Positions 25,221 to 34,137 are shown, numbered from the stretch's first letter. The stretch is DNA of 64,000 nucleotides from Marinobacter sp. C7 (GCF_022343555.1 NZ_JAKQZH010000002.1:496001-560000), one strand, 5' to 3'. The notes: a model not told the origin generated them from the letters alone. Program-made: numbers and translations.

Positions 25221-26057
25221 ATGAGTTCTGAATACAAGTATCATTCAAAAATCTGGCTGGAAGAGGCTGAGCCTGAAAACCCGTTCGCCGCAAAGGCCTG
25301 CTATTGCAGTGGCTACGATGTTTATGGGCAGATCCTGCCCAACGCCGGCTGGTTCGACTATCTGCTGCTTATGTTCCTGGGTGAACGACCCTCGCCCCAG
25401 TCCAGCCGGCTTATGGAAAAGCTCGCAATTGCGCTGGCTAATCCCGGCCCCCGGGAAGCCAGCGTCCGGGCAGGTATGAACGCAGGAGTGGCCGGGACCA
25501 ACCACAGCTCTGCCTTGATGGCAGCCCTGGCTGTCGGAGCGGGGCAATATGGTGGAGCCCAGGAGGTGGTTGAGTGTGTGAAGCTCTGGCAGTCATGCTC
25601 AACCGATCTGGACCGGTGGACCCGTGCCTTGACGAACCCGGACGCGCCCGAGTTTGCAGACATCTGGCTCCCCATGGAGCACGCACCCGGATTTGACCCG
25701 AATGGCGATGTCACTCCCACACCCGTTAAACAGGTTTTGAACCATCTGGCAGAGATCGCGCCGAGTGATGGTGCCCTGTGCTGGCTGGCGGCCCACCGGA
25801 CCGATCTTGAGAGCCGAGTCGGATACCCGCTTGCGATGAGTGGTGTTGCATCAGCCGCTTTCGTGGATCTGGGCTTCAATCCGGATCAGGCGAGCATGCT
25901 CTACCTGATCATGCGCCTGCCGGGGGCTGCGGCGCATGCCCTTGAACAGTGGGATATGGGATGGAAGAAGTTCCCCTATTACGGGCCTGCAGTCGAACTG
26001 GAACCTTCGGCTGACACGATTGCCGAATCTGCTGAACAGGATGGGGAAGGCCAATGA
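25221..26057 (+). CDS. Short divergent citrate synthase/citryl-CoA lyase-like protein (first of pair)
   Basis: This 278-residue protein has the helical core of the citrate synthase fold: GWFDYLLLMFLGERPSP, NHSSALMAALAVGAGQYGGAQEVVE and AAFVDLGFNPDQASMLYLIMRLPGAAAHALEQW. The usual catalytic segment LHGGANE reads Q-YGGA-QE, so the His is replaced, and no GHRVY-like motif is present. At 278 residues it is well under the roughly 370-430 of citrate synthase. The next gene is a second protein of the same fold, overlapping by four bases, suggesting a heteromeric complex. Reaction unknown. Confidence 0.7.
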   Translation: MSSEYKYHSKIWLEEAEPENPFAAKACYCSGYDVYGQILPNAGWFDYLLLMFLGERPSPQSSRLMEKLAIALANPGPREASVRAGMNAGVAGTNHSSALMAALAVGAGQYGGAQEVVECVKLWQSCSTDLDRWTRALTNPDAPEFADIWLPMEHAPGFDPNGDVTPTPVKQVLNHLAEIAPSDGALCWLAAHRTDLESRVGYPLAMSGVASAAFVDLGFNPDQASMLYLIMRLPGAAAHALEQWDMGWKKFPYYGPAVELEPSADTIAESAEQDGEGQ

Positions 26058-26869
26058 CACATAAGCGCCTGCTTGAGACCGAGAGCCACTGGCGAACCCG
26101 TGTGGGCAAAGCGTTTCTTTCCGATCGGGTCGTTCTGCACGGCCTGGATCTGCACCGGGATCTTGGTGATTCAAACTGGATACGGCTGTATCTGCACGCC
26201 ATTCTGGGCCGGGATCCCGGTGAGAAGGTGGCCGCCCTTCTGGAATCCTACTGGGTCTCAACCGCTTACCCGGATCCTTCCATCTGGCCCAATCACGTGA
26301 CCGCATTAGCCGCCAGTGCCCGCTCGACACCATCATTGTCTCTGATGGCCGGCCTGAGTGTTTCGGAGGCCTCCATATACGGGCGACGGCCGGAAGTGAG
26401 GGCGCTGGATTTCTTCTATCGCGCTGGCGAGCATTGTGATGCCGGAGGTGCCCTGGAAGACTTCGTCGAGCGCGAAAAAGCCGCTGGCCGCAACCTCTAT
26501 GGCTACGGACGCCCCCTGGCCAAAACGGATGAGCGTATCCCGTTCATGATGGACAAGGCCCGGGAATACGGATTCGCCGGTGGGCGGTATCTGAAGATGT
26601 CGTTTGATGTGTACGAGTATCTCAATGCCCGTTATGGCTTTTCGATGAACGTTGCGGCACTGCATGCGGGCCTCGCCGCGGATATCGGGCTGACCTGCCA
26701 GCAGTACCAGTTGTTTTTGACGCCTTGTTTCGTGACCGGCATGGTTCCGTGCTATCAGGACACGATGGCACGACCGGAGGGAAGCTTTTTCCCGGTCAGG
26801 TGTGAAAGCGTGGTGTACGAGGGGCCACCCAAGCGTGACTGGTTTGACGACACCGCCACCGCCGGTTAG
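26054..26869 (+). CDS. Short divergent citrate synthase-like protein (second of pair)
   Basis: The 271 residues also follow the citrate synthase fold: WIRLYLHAILGRDPGEKVAAL near the start, SLMAGLSVSEASIYGRRPE where LHGGANE would be, GYGRPLAKTDERIP in the place of the GHRVY...DPR segment (His to Arg), and MNVAALHAGLAADIGLTCQQ matching the region holding the catalytic Asp. It complements rather than duplicates the first protein. Stop codons overlap the convergent TonB receptor gene by four bases. Family call is moderate and enzymatic activity is open. Confidence 0.65.
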   Translation: MTHKRLLETESHWRTRVGKAFLSDRVVLHGLDLHRDLGDSNWIRLYLHAILGRDPGEKVAALLESYWVSTAYPDPSIWPNHVTALAASARSTPSLSLMAGLSVSEASIYGRRPEVRALDFFYRAGEHCDAGGALEDFVEREKAAGRNLYGYGRPLAKTDERIPFMMDKAREYGFAGGRYLKMSFDVYEYLNARYGFSMNVAALHAGLAADIGLTCQQYQLFLTPCFVTGMVPCYQDTMARPEGSFFPVRCESVVYEGPPKRDWFDDTATAG

Positions 26870-28995
26870 AAACGGTAACTGAGTTCGCCAAGCACCTGTC
26901 GTCCTGGCAGAGGGAAATCGCCCGGCACGGCCGGGCTGGGATCCGCAAAGGGGCTGGGTGAACGCGCATCCTCATCCAGCAGGTTGCGTACGGTCAGCGA
27001 AACATCGAGATCCCGCCACACCCTGTTGCCAAGCAGCGTAAGGTCGATGGTTGTGTAGTCGTCGACCGGGTCCCTGGTGTCACCTGGCCGACGGTATTGT
27101 TCACCCACCCAGTTGATCTGAGTGTTCAGCTGCCAGTCTGTCAGGACGTCCCACTCGAGGCGGGCATACACCTGATGCTCTGGCGCATCGCCGACACGCG
27201 AGCCTGTATCGCGTTCTTCGGAGCGCTGAAACGCATAATTTCCGACCGTCGAGAGGGAGTCCGTTATTGTTTTGCGGAGCTCGAGTTCCCCGCCGTACCC
27301 CTCACGTTTACCGGAATTCTCGTACCGTGTGCTCACCGGGCCCTCGATCGGTTCGGCGTTGATCAGGTCGTCAATCTCGTAATAGAACAGGTTAACCCCG
27401 TAGGAAAAGCCCGGATCGACAGAGTGGGATACCCCGATTTCGTAGGTATCGATGGATTCCGGTTCCAGGTCCGGGTTGCCTGCGGTAACCGGGTTGTTGG
27501 ATACATAGAGCTCATTGAGTGAGGGCGCCCGGAAGGCTCGACCGTAAAGAAACTTGGTGGTGATCTTGTCAGTGGTTGCCCAGATCAGAGCGGCGCGCGG
27601 GTTGATCGTGCTGCCAAAGTCGGTGAAGTGATCGAAGCGGACGCCACTGACCAGCTGCCAATTCTGCCGGAACTGCCATTCATCCTGAATGAATGCGTAG
27701 TAGTTCCGCCTGCTTTCCTCGGGCATCCAGACCTGGTCCGGATCCGAGGATACATCCACGACGGAATCCTTGGGTGTGAAGTCGGAATTGTAGTTCTTTC
27801 GTTCGGTCACCTCTTCGAGACGGGCCCACACAGCGCCAATGCCCGAAAGAATGCGATGGTTCCCGGCTGGCGCGTAGGTGGAGTTGATCTCGGCCCGCCA
27901 CTGGCGTTCGTCGTACCCCGGGTTGCCGATGAGGCCGGATGGAAAGGCCCCGTCGAAGGCGCCCGGAGGGAATAGGTAGATATCACCTTCCGGCTCCTGG
28001 GTGACGTTGAAATAGCTCAGTCTGGCGGCAACATCGAGGCCTTCCGCCACCTCCCGCCAATTGTAGGTGAAATCGGTGTTGATTCGCTGGGAGGCGAAAC
28101 GACCTCGTGGATCCAGTGCCTGCGCAACGCCAGGGCCAGTGCCGATGTTTGAACGATCCTGGACGCCGGCGCGAAATGTCCATTGCTCTGCATTGGCTTC
28201 CATCCGGGCCTCAAGCTGATCAACCGAGGTGTTCACGGGCCCCGGGGCAAGAGAGGCGGAGGTGCCGAACTGTTGGTCAAACTGCGTCTGGGCGTCCTCC
28301 TCAATGTTTTTATCCCAGCCGTCAGTCGTCTGGTATTCCAGTGAAAGGCTCAGATCAATTTCGTTCAGTTGCCCCGCGGTTTCGACCCATCCACCAGCGG
28401 TATCGAACTCCCCTGCACGGATGCCCGCCTCTGTACGGTCAATGTCATTGGCATTCTTGGTGATGATGTTGATGACACCGGCATAGGCATCCGCACCGTA
28501 TAAAGCCGACCCCGGTCCCCGAATCACTTCTATGCGCCGGATGGCCTTGACCGGCATGCCACCCCAGGCATTTCCCCGGTTTCCGAACATCGTTGTCGTT
28601 ACCGGAATACCATTCACCAGCATCAGGGCCTGTGGATTGAAGCTGGAAGTGATGCCCCGGAAGACGTACTTGGGTGAATAGGCCTGGTCCGAGTAATTGA
28701 CGTGCAGCCCCGGTACGGTCTCCAGCACCTGGTCGAGATCATTTGCTCCCATGGCACGGATTTCCTCCTCGGTGATGACGGAGGTTACGGCCGCAGCCTT
28801 GTCCAGAGGCGTTTCCGTGCCCGATGCAATGGAAACCACGCGGATCTGGCTCAGCTGTTCGAGCGAAAGATCCCAGAGCCCGTTGCTGTCAGAAGATGTT
28901 TGAGCATAGACAGGTGATACGGCGAGTGGCACCAGGGCAGGCCAGATCTTCCGGGCGAACCTGCCCGACGTCAGGAATCGGGAGATGTCTCTCAT
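26866..28995 (-). CDS. TonB-dependent outer-membrane receptor
   Basis: The 709-residue protein has a signal peptide (cleavage near VYA-QT), the WDLSLEQLSQIRVVSIASG pre-plug segment, a plug domain (AVTSVITEEEIRAMGANDLDQ, RIEVIRGPGSALYGADAYAGVINIITK) and a 22-strand-type barrel ending with aromatic RF. The DLSLEQLSQI-type receptor group often lies next to YfiR plus CHASE8 kinase genes, as here across a convergent junction. The ligand is unknown; siderophore or other nutrient uptake are both possible. It could be the surface input or target of the adjacent signalling operon. Confidence 0.9.
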   Translation of the reverse strand: MRDISRFLTSGRFARKIWPALVPLAVSPVYAQTSSDSNGLWDLSLEQLSQIRVVSIASGTETPLDKAAAVTSVITEEEIRAMGANDLDQVLETVPGLHVNYSDQAYSPKYVFRGITSSFNPQALMLVNGIPVTTTMFGNRGNAWGGMPVKAIRRIEVIRGPGSALYGADAYAGVINIITKNANDIDRTEAGIRAGEFDTAGGWVETAGQLNEIDLSLSLEYQTTDGWDKNIEEDAQTQFDQQFGTSASLAPGPVNTSVDQLEARMEANAEQWTFRAGVQDRSNIGTGPGVAQALDPRGRFASQRINTDFTYNWREVAEGLDVAARLSYFNVTQEPEGDIYLFPPGAFDGAFPSGLIGNPGYDERQWRAEINSTYAPAGNHRILSGIGAVWARLEEVTERKNYNSDFTPKDSVVDVSSDPDQVWMPEESRRNYYAFIQDEWQFRQNWQLVSGVRFDHFTDFGSTINPRAALIWATTDKITTKFLYGRAFRAPSLNELYVSNNPVTAGNPDLEPESIDTYEIGVSHSVDPGFSYGVNLFYYEIDDLINAEPIEGPVSTRYENSGKREGYGGELELRKTITDSLSTVGNYAFQRSEERDTGSRVGDAPEHQVYARLEWDVLTDWQLNTQINWVGEQYRRPGDTRDPVDDYTTIDLTLLGNRVWRDLDVSLTVRNLLDEDARSPSPFADPSPAVPGDFPLPGRQVLGELSYRF

Positions 28996-29269
28996 TAATG
29001 ATCCCTGCCATAGGGGATTTGTTTGTTCACCTTGACCACGAGCAAGTTGTTTTTGTCCTTACAGGATTCTGGGGGGCTTCGTTAGTTTACGGATTTCATT
29101 CCTGAAATTGCAGTCTAGTTTTTTACGGGCAATCCACAAGCCCGGAAAGGCAGAACATTTTTTGAGCATTGTAAATGCGTCACAAACCTGACAGAAGCCG
29201 GCGGGTTATTATGTTTATCGTGTTATTCGACTGGAAATTGTCACCCCGGACCAGAGTAGGGACAGTCTG

Positions 29270-29692
29270 ATGAAAAGGATAATCGGCCTGCCGATTTCAG
29301 TGATGCTTGTTTACGGTGCGGCCCAGTGGGCCAGTGCTGAATCGGTTGTGACGGAGGGCTTCCATTACGAGGAGCGATCGACAATCGACACCATCCCGCT
29401 TCGTTCCATCGAGGAGGATGCGCTTGCCAACACGGTGATCGAAGGTGGCCTCGCGGCTCCCGCAGAGGGAGTGGCCGTCAAGCCCTGGTCGGACGACGAT
29501 GCCTATCTGGATCCGCTTGCGTTGCAGCCCCGGGATGAGCGGACCGATCTCAGGCGTTCGGAGATACCCGTGGATATTCGCTTCAGCAATCCAAAATCCA
29601 TCCCGGGGCAGACCCACAGCAACAACTACGTCATCCGGCCACCGGCAAATCGCAGCTACGAAGCGCTCAACACCAATATGACCGAGCGCTGA
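29270..29692 (+). CDS. Hypothetical exported protein
   Basis: The 140-residue protein starts with a signal peptide (IIGLPISVMLVYGAAQWASA-ES) and a low-complexity, acidic mature region with DLRRSEIPVDIRFSNPKSIPGQ near the end. No family is recognised. It is divergent from the TonB receptor gene and shares its 274-bp upstream region, so coregulation with that receptor is possible. There is no enzyme motif. Confidence 0.5.
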   Translation: MKRIIGLPISVMLVYGAAQWASAESVVTEGFHYEERSTIDTIPLRSIEEDALANTVIEGGLAAPAEGVAVKPWSDDDAYLDPLALQPRDERTDLRRSEIPVDIRFSNPKSIPGQTHSNNYVIRPPANRSYEALNTNMTER

Positions 29693-29703
29693 GAATTCGG
29701 TAT

Positions 29704-30015
29704 TCAGGCAGCGACAGTATTGCTCAATTCGGACTTGCCAAGCACCTTCTCATAGAAGAACGCCAGCGCCTGTCTGGCCTGGTTCCGGCGCGCCCGGGAA
29801 ACACGCATGCCCTCGGTGAGGTAGCTCAGGAACTGCTGCTGATCCTCGTTTTCCAGGGCTTCGGGGTCCTTGGAGTCGTGGAACAGAACAAAGCGGGTAA
29901 TCCAGTGCAGGTAGGTTTGCTCTGCCCGTTGATTCAATTGCTGTTCACGGATGGCAGCCGTCAAACGACGGACAAGGTCTGGCTGGGATTGCTCCAGTAC
30001 CTGGGTGATTGTCAT
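29704..30015 (-). CDS. Stand-alone integrase N-terminal (SAM-like) domain protein
   Basis: The 103 residues match the core-binding N-terminal domain of tyrosine recombinases: AIREQQLNQRAEQTYLHWI, RFVLFHDSKDPEAL, and ARRNQARQALAFFYEKVLG. The catalytic domain with the R..HxxR..Y residues is missing and no remnant is visible beyond the stop, where the next 140 bases hold no homologous frame. It has a normal start and looks intact, so it may be a domesticated DNA-binding protein rather than a fresh fragment. Integron-type integrases have a similar N-terminus. Confidence 0.75.
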   Translation of the reverse strand: MTITQVLEQSQPDLVRRLTAAIREQQLNQRAEQTYLHWITRFVLFHDSKDPEALENEDQQQFLSYLTEGMRVSRARRNQARQALAFFYEKVLGKSELSNTVAA

Positions 30016-30158
30016 GGGTAAAACTCTTCCGCCAGGGATTGTTGTTTTTATGTTGGCCGCATCTTATGACAATCTTTTGAAGGTCGCAAAAATTTCCTTT
30101 TACCGTTTGTAAGCGCCTTGTTACCTCGTCCGGTTCAGCCTGCCTGACGAGGTTCTCC

Positions 30159-30614
30159 TCAGATTACGTACATGGCGAGATTGTCGGCCACGCAGGCTGG
30201 CTTGTCTTCACCCCGGATTTCGATGGTGGTGTGGTAGGTTGCCAGTACTCGCTTCTCGTCGACACGCGTCAGGTTTTTCAGCTCGACCTTGCTGCGGATA
30301 TCCGCACCGGCCTTTACCGCCGCCGGGAAGCGCAGTTTGTCGAGGCCATAATTGATTGTGGCGGTGATGCCGGTGACCTTCAGGATCTGGCTGTTGAGCC
30401 TGGGGATCAGGGAGGCAGTGAGGTAGCCATGTGCCACCGGGCTCTGCCATGGCGACTCACGCTTTGCCCGCTCGATATCCACATGGATCCACTGGTGATC
30501 GCCGGTCGCATCGGCAAACGCGTTGATCATGTCCTGGTTGATGGTGACCCAGGGGCTGTGGCCGATGACCACGCCCTGATAGTTCTCCAGATCGTTGATG
30601 GCGACTGAAACCAT
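30159..30614 (-). CDS. MaoC-like enoyl-CoA hydratase
   Basis: This 151-residue hot-dog-fold protein has the MaoC/(R)-specific hydratase signature: FADATGDHQWIHVD with the catalytic Asp/His, followed by SPVAHGYLTASLIP. It hydrates enoyl-CoA or related thioesters. It is the distal gene of a minus-strand group with a class II aldolase and two acyl-CoA dehydrogenases, supporting a catabolic acyl-CoA route. Confidence 0.9.
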   Translation of the reverse strand: MVSVAINDLENYQGVVIGHSPWVTINQDMINAFADATGDHQWIHVDIERAKRESPWQSPVAHGYLTASLIPRLNSQILKVTGITATINYGLDKLRFPAAVKAGADIRSKVELKNLTRVDEKRVLATYHTTIEIRGEDKPACVADNLAMYVI

Positions 30615-30649
30615 TGAACTCTCCTGACAATCGGTTGTGGGGGCTTGGC

Positions 30650-31420
30650 CTACACGCCGTAACCGGGGTTTTTGCTGTCCAGCAGCCGCACCAGTGCCGG
30701 CCAGGTCAGGCGGGCGGCCATACCCAGGGACCGGGACTGCTCGGCAGTGGTCCGGATCGCATCCTCCGAAGGCATGTAGACCGGTCCACAGCTTTGTGCC
30801 TTGACCTGGATCTCACAGGCCTTCATCAGGAAATACAGGTAAGTGAAGGTCTCTGGCACGTCCTTGCCGGCGGTCAGTACGCCGTGGTTGCGCAGCAGCA
30901 TCATGGATCTGTCACCCAGATCCCGAATCAGTCGCTCGCGTTCGTCCAGGTTCAGGGCAACGCCTTCGTAGTCGTGATAACTCAGGTGGTCGAGGCACAG
31001 CATGGCTGTCTGGCTCAGCGGCAGTAGTCCGTCCCGGTGTGCTGAAACGGCCACGCCATCGGCGGCATGCAGGTGCATGACGGCACCGGCGTCCTCTCGT
31101 CCCATGTGAACGGCGCTGTGAATTGTGAAGCCTGCGGGATTGACCCGGCTGATACTGCCAGATTCGACGACGTCTCCGTCCTGATCGACCTTCACCAGCG
31201 ATGAGGCGGTAATCTCGTGGAACAGCAGACCGTAGGGATTGATCAGGAAGTGATGGTCCGGGCCCGGCACGCGGGCGGACAGGTGGGTAAATACCAGATC
31301 ATCCCAGCCAAACAGGGCGACCAGACGGTAGGCCGCAGCCAGTTCCGTCCGTACCTTCCACTCGGCTTTTTTCAGGTTGGCCAGTTCGTCGGGCGTGGTG
31401 TCTGTTGTCATGGTTATCAC
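30650..31420 (-). CDS. Class II aldolase/adducin family protein
   Basis: The 256-residue protein has the family core: LAAAYRLVALFGWDDLVFTHLSAR, zinc ligands in VMHLHAADGVAVSAH, and LRNHGVLTAG. Members include fuculose-phosphate aldolase and many enzymes of unknown specificity. It follows a minus-strand terminator at 31461-31489 that separates it from the acyl-CoA dehydrogenase genes, so it and the MaoC gene may have their own promoter. Substrate unknown. Confidence 0.88.
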   Translation of the reverse strand: MITMTTDTTPDELANLKKAEWKVRTELAAAYRLVALFGWDDLVFTHLSARVPGPDHHFLINPYGLLFHEITASSLVKVDQDGDVVESGSISRVNPAGFTIHSAVHMGREDAGAVMHLHAADGVAVSAHRDGLLPLSQTAMLCLDHLSYHDYEGVALNLDERERLIRDLGDRSMMLLRNHGVLTAGKDVPETFTYLYFLMKACEIQVKAQSCGPVYMPSEDAIRTTAEQSRSLGMAARLTWPALVRLLDSKNPGYGV

Positions 31421-31460
31421 CTCTGCAGGCGGGCAGGAGGCAAGGCCGCTTCCCGAAAAT

Positions 31461-31489
31461 AAAAAAGGGGATGGCCTGTGGCCACCCCC
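31461..31489 (-). terminator. Intrinsic terminator after the acyl-CoA dehydrogenase pair
   Basis: Read on the minus strand, GGGGGTGGCC pairs with GGCCATCCCC around a 3-base loop and is followed by TTTTTT. It ends the transcript of the two acyl-CoA dehydrogenase genes. Confidence 0.85.
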
Positions 31490-31541
31490 GAAAAGGCCTC
31501 TGACTGGTGGAGAGAGGCCCCAGGCTCACTGATGAAGGGTT

Positions 31542-32684
31542 TTAGCTGGCCTGTAACAGGGTGGCGTAACGCTCCAGATGGAAATCGTCATCGCCAAGTT
31601 GGTGGTTGAGCATGATCAGGCGTTTGGCGTAATGGGCGAAGTTGTACTCCCAGGTCATGCCAATACCGCCGTGGGACTGGATGCCCTGCTCGGAAATGAA
31701 CTGGCCACTGCGACCGATCACGTTCTTGGCTGCGGCCAGGATCCGGCGTCGCTCGTCACTCTGGGGCTCGTCGGCCACGCTGGCGGCCAGAATGGCCATG
31801 GAGCGGGCCTGCTCCAGTTCGGACATCATGTCCACCATGCGGTGCTGCAGAACCTGGAAACGGCCGATGGGCACACCGAACTGTTTGCGCTGTTTCAGGT
31901 AGTCCAGTGTCAGGTCACAGGCCACTTCCATCACGCCGACGGCCTCACCGCACAGGGCGGCGATGGCGCGACCGGTCTGATACTCGATAATGTCGGAGGC
32001 CTTACCTTCCTCGCCCAGCAGCGCATCTGCGCCGACCGTGATGTCATTCAGGAACAGGTCGCAACCCCTGGCACCATCGATGGTCGGGTAGGTTCGCCGT
32101 TCAAGACCGTCGGCGTCAGCGGGAACCAGGAACAGGCTGATGCCATCGGCATCCCGACTGTCACCACCGGTGCGGGCTGAAACCACCAGCACGTCAGCGC
32201 AATGGCCGCCAATGACCACGGCCTTCCGGCCGTTGAGCACGTAACTGTCGCCGGATTTCTCTGCGCGGGTTTCCACGTTGTTGAGGTCGTAGAAACTCTG
32301 GGGCTCCTGCAGGCCGACCGCTGCACGGGTTTCGCCACTGGCGATGCCGCCGAGCCACTGTTCTTTCTGCTGGTCATTGCCGGCCTGGCTGATCAGGCCT
32401 CCGCCCAGCACGACCGACTGCAGGTAGGGCTCGATGCACAGGCCACGCCCCAGCTCGGTCATGACGCTCTGGACTTCCACGCCGGTGCCACCAAAACCGC
32501 CGAGTTCCTCGGGGAAGGGCACAGCGGTCAGGCCCAGTTCGCCCAGCTGCTTCCAGAAGTCCTCGCTGAATCCCAGGTCGGATTCGCTGAATTCGAGGCG
32601 CTTTTCGAAACTGTACTCACCGCGCACCAGACGGGCCACGGTGTCCTGCAGCATCTGCTGCTCTTCGTTGAGTCGGAAATCCAT
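31542..32684 (-). CDS. Acyl-CoA dehydrogenase
   Basis: The 380-residue protein has the three-domain ACAD fold: an N-terminal helical part (NEEQQMLQDTVARLV), a middle beta domain (AAVGLQEPQSFYDLN) and the C-terminal helices with RKQFGVPIGRFQVLQHRMVDM and IQSHGGIGMTWEY. It lies ten bases after the next acyl-CoA dehydrogenase gene in transcription order. In steroid and some branched acyl-CoA pathways, two adjacent ACAD genes form a heterotetramer; that may apply here. Confidence 0.92.
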   Translation of the reverse strand: MDFRLNEEQQMLQDTVARLVRGEYSFEKRLEFSESDLGFSEDFWKQLGELGLTAVPFPEELGGFGGTGVEVQSVMTELGRGLCIEPYLQSVVLGGGLISQAGNDQQKEQWLGGIASGETRAAVGLQEPQSFYDLNNVETRAEKSGDSYVLNGRKAVVIGGHCADVLVVSARTGGDSRDADGISLFLVPADADGLERRTYPTIDGARGCDLFLNDITVGADALLGEEGKASDIIEYQTGRAIAALCGEAVGVMEVACDLTLDYLKQRKQFGVPIGRFQVLQHRMVDMMSELEQARSMAILAASVADEPQSDERRRILAAAKNVIGRSGQFISEQGIQSHGGIGMTWEYNFAHYAKRLIMLNHQLGDDDFHLERYATLLQAS

Positions 32685-32694
32685 GGTCGCCTCC

Positions 32695-33891
32695 TTAAAG
32701 CCCGAGAATCATTTTCGACACGATGTTCTTCTGGATCTCATTGGACCCGCCGAAAATAGACAGCTTGCGGTTGTTGAAATACTGGGCTGCCAGCGGGGCG
32801 GCATTCTCGTCCGACAGGAAGTCGCCTTCGTAATCCAGGTCCAGCTCTTCTTCCACGAACGGAATCGCGTAAGGGCCAATCGCCCGGCGCGCCAGATCAT
32901 TGATGGCCTGGCGGATCTCGGTGCCGCGGACCTTGAGCATCGAGCTTTCTGCTCCCGGAACACCCCCACCCTCAACCGAGGCGATGATACGCAGGTTGCT
33001 GATAGCCGCAGCCATCAGGTCGATTTCGACCTTGGCAATGCGCTGACTGAAGCTCGAATCCTCGATCAGCGGCCGGCCATTCTTGAGGCGGCGTGACGCC
33101 AGCTCCTTGAGATGCTGGAGAGCGGCTTTGGACAAACCGATTCCGGCCAGACCGGTACGCTCATAAGTCAGAAGATACTTGGCGTAGGTCCAGCCCTTGT
33201 CTTCCTCGCCCACCAGGTTTTCCACCGGGACTTTCACGTCCTCGAAGAACACCTCGTTGACTTCGTGCTCGCCGTCCAGGGTGATGATGGGGCGCACCGT
33301 GATGCCCGGGGTATTCATGTCGATCAGCAGGAAGGAGATTCCCTCCTGGGCCTTGACCTCGGTGTTGGTGCGCACAAGGCAGAAGATCATGTTGGCGTGC
33401 TGGCCCAGGGTGGTCCAGGTCTTCTGGCCGTTGACGATGTAATGGTCACCGTCACGTACCGCACGGGTCTTCAGCGACGCCAGGTCAGAGCCGGCACCCG
33501 GCTCGGAGTAACCCTGACACCACCAGTCCTTACCACTCAGGATTCGCGGCAGGTAGCGCTGTTTCTGTTCTTCGTTGCCGAACTTGATGATTACCGGCGC
33601 CACCATGTTCACACCGAATGGAATAGAACGGGGCACACCGTAGCGGCAGGACTCTTCATCCCAGATATGTTTCTGTACCGGGGTCCACTTCACACCGCCG
33701 TATTCCTCCGGCCAATGGGTGGCGTACCAGCCCTGTTCACTCAGAATTTTCTGCCACCGTTGGTGGTCTTCCTTGGACAGCCGGCGAAAGCCCTTCACCT
33801 TGGCGGCAATGTCCGCCGGCAGCTTCTCATCCAGGAACGCGCGCACTTCGTCGCGGAAAGCGAGTTCCTCGGCCGTGTAGTTCATGTTCAT
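32695..33891 (-). CDS. Acyl-CoA dehydrogenase
   Basis: The 398-residue ACAD has typical motifs: HWPEEYGGVKWTPVQK, GYSEPGAGSDLASLKTRA in the FAD domain, and a C-terminal IFGGSNEIQKNIVSKMILG. It is the first gene of the minus-strand operon, divergent from the DcaP-like porin. Three IclR-type operator palindromes lie in the 331-bp space between, so porin and catabolic genes are probably coregulated. Confidence 0.93.
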   Translation of the reverse strand: MNMNYTAEELAFRDEVRAFLDEKLPADIAAKVKGFRRLSKEDHQRWQKILSEQGWYATHWPEEYGGVKWTPVQKHIWDEESCRYGVPRSIPFGVNMVAPVIIKFGNEEQKQRYLPRILSGKDWWCQGYSEPGAGSDLASLKTRAVRDGDHYIVNGQKTWTTLGQHANMIFCLVRTNTEVKAQEGISFLLIDMNTPGITVRPIITLDGEHEVNEVFFEDVKVPVENLVGEEDKGWTYAKYLLTYERTGLAGIGLSKAALQHLKELASRRLKNGRPLIEDSSFSQRIAKVEIDLMAAAISNLRIIASVEGGGVPGAESSMLKVRGTEIRQAINDLARRAIGPYAIPFVEEELDLDYEGDFLSDENAAPLAAQYFNNRKLSIFGGSNEIQKNIVSKMILGL

Positions 33892-33926
33892 GAGACAACC
33901 TCGTTTTGGCGTTTCAGCGAAAAGAT

Positions 33927-34137
33927 ATACCGCATAGCAGAATTACTCAATGATCCTTTAATCACTCTGGAGCTGTCAATAAAAATGAAACCCGATAATG
34001 GGATTTGAATACGTGTTTCGTAAAAAATTGGTTTCACCGACTTGTGAGCGTAAAAATCATTGTCTATATTCGACAATCCGGAAGCTGGTACTGCTAGGCG
34101 GAACTTATAATATCAATAATACCGCACAGCGGAATAA
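33927..34137. promoter_or_regulatory. Three IclR-type operator palindromes between divergent genes
   Basis: The motif TACCGC-N3-GCGGAA occurs three times: 33929-33942 area (CCGC-ATA-GCAG, one mismatch), about 34090-34104 (CTGC-TAG-GCGG, one mismatch) and 34121-34133 (CCGC-ACA-GCGG, perfect). A half-site TTCCGC follows at about 34154. Such CCGC-N3-GCGG dyads in AT-rich flanks are characteristic of IclR-family regulator sites. The rest of this 331-bp gap holds no gene. Confidence 0.65.

Noticed and set aside
26866..28995. Firm assignment as a siderophore receptor
   Set aside because: No siderophore synthesis gene or Fur box was recognised; TonB receptors of this type have many ligands.
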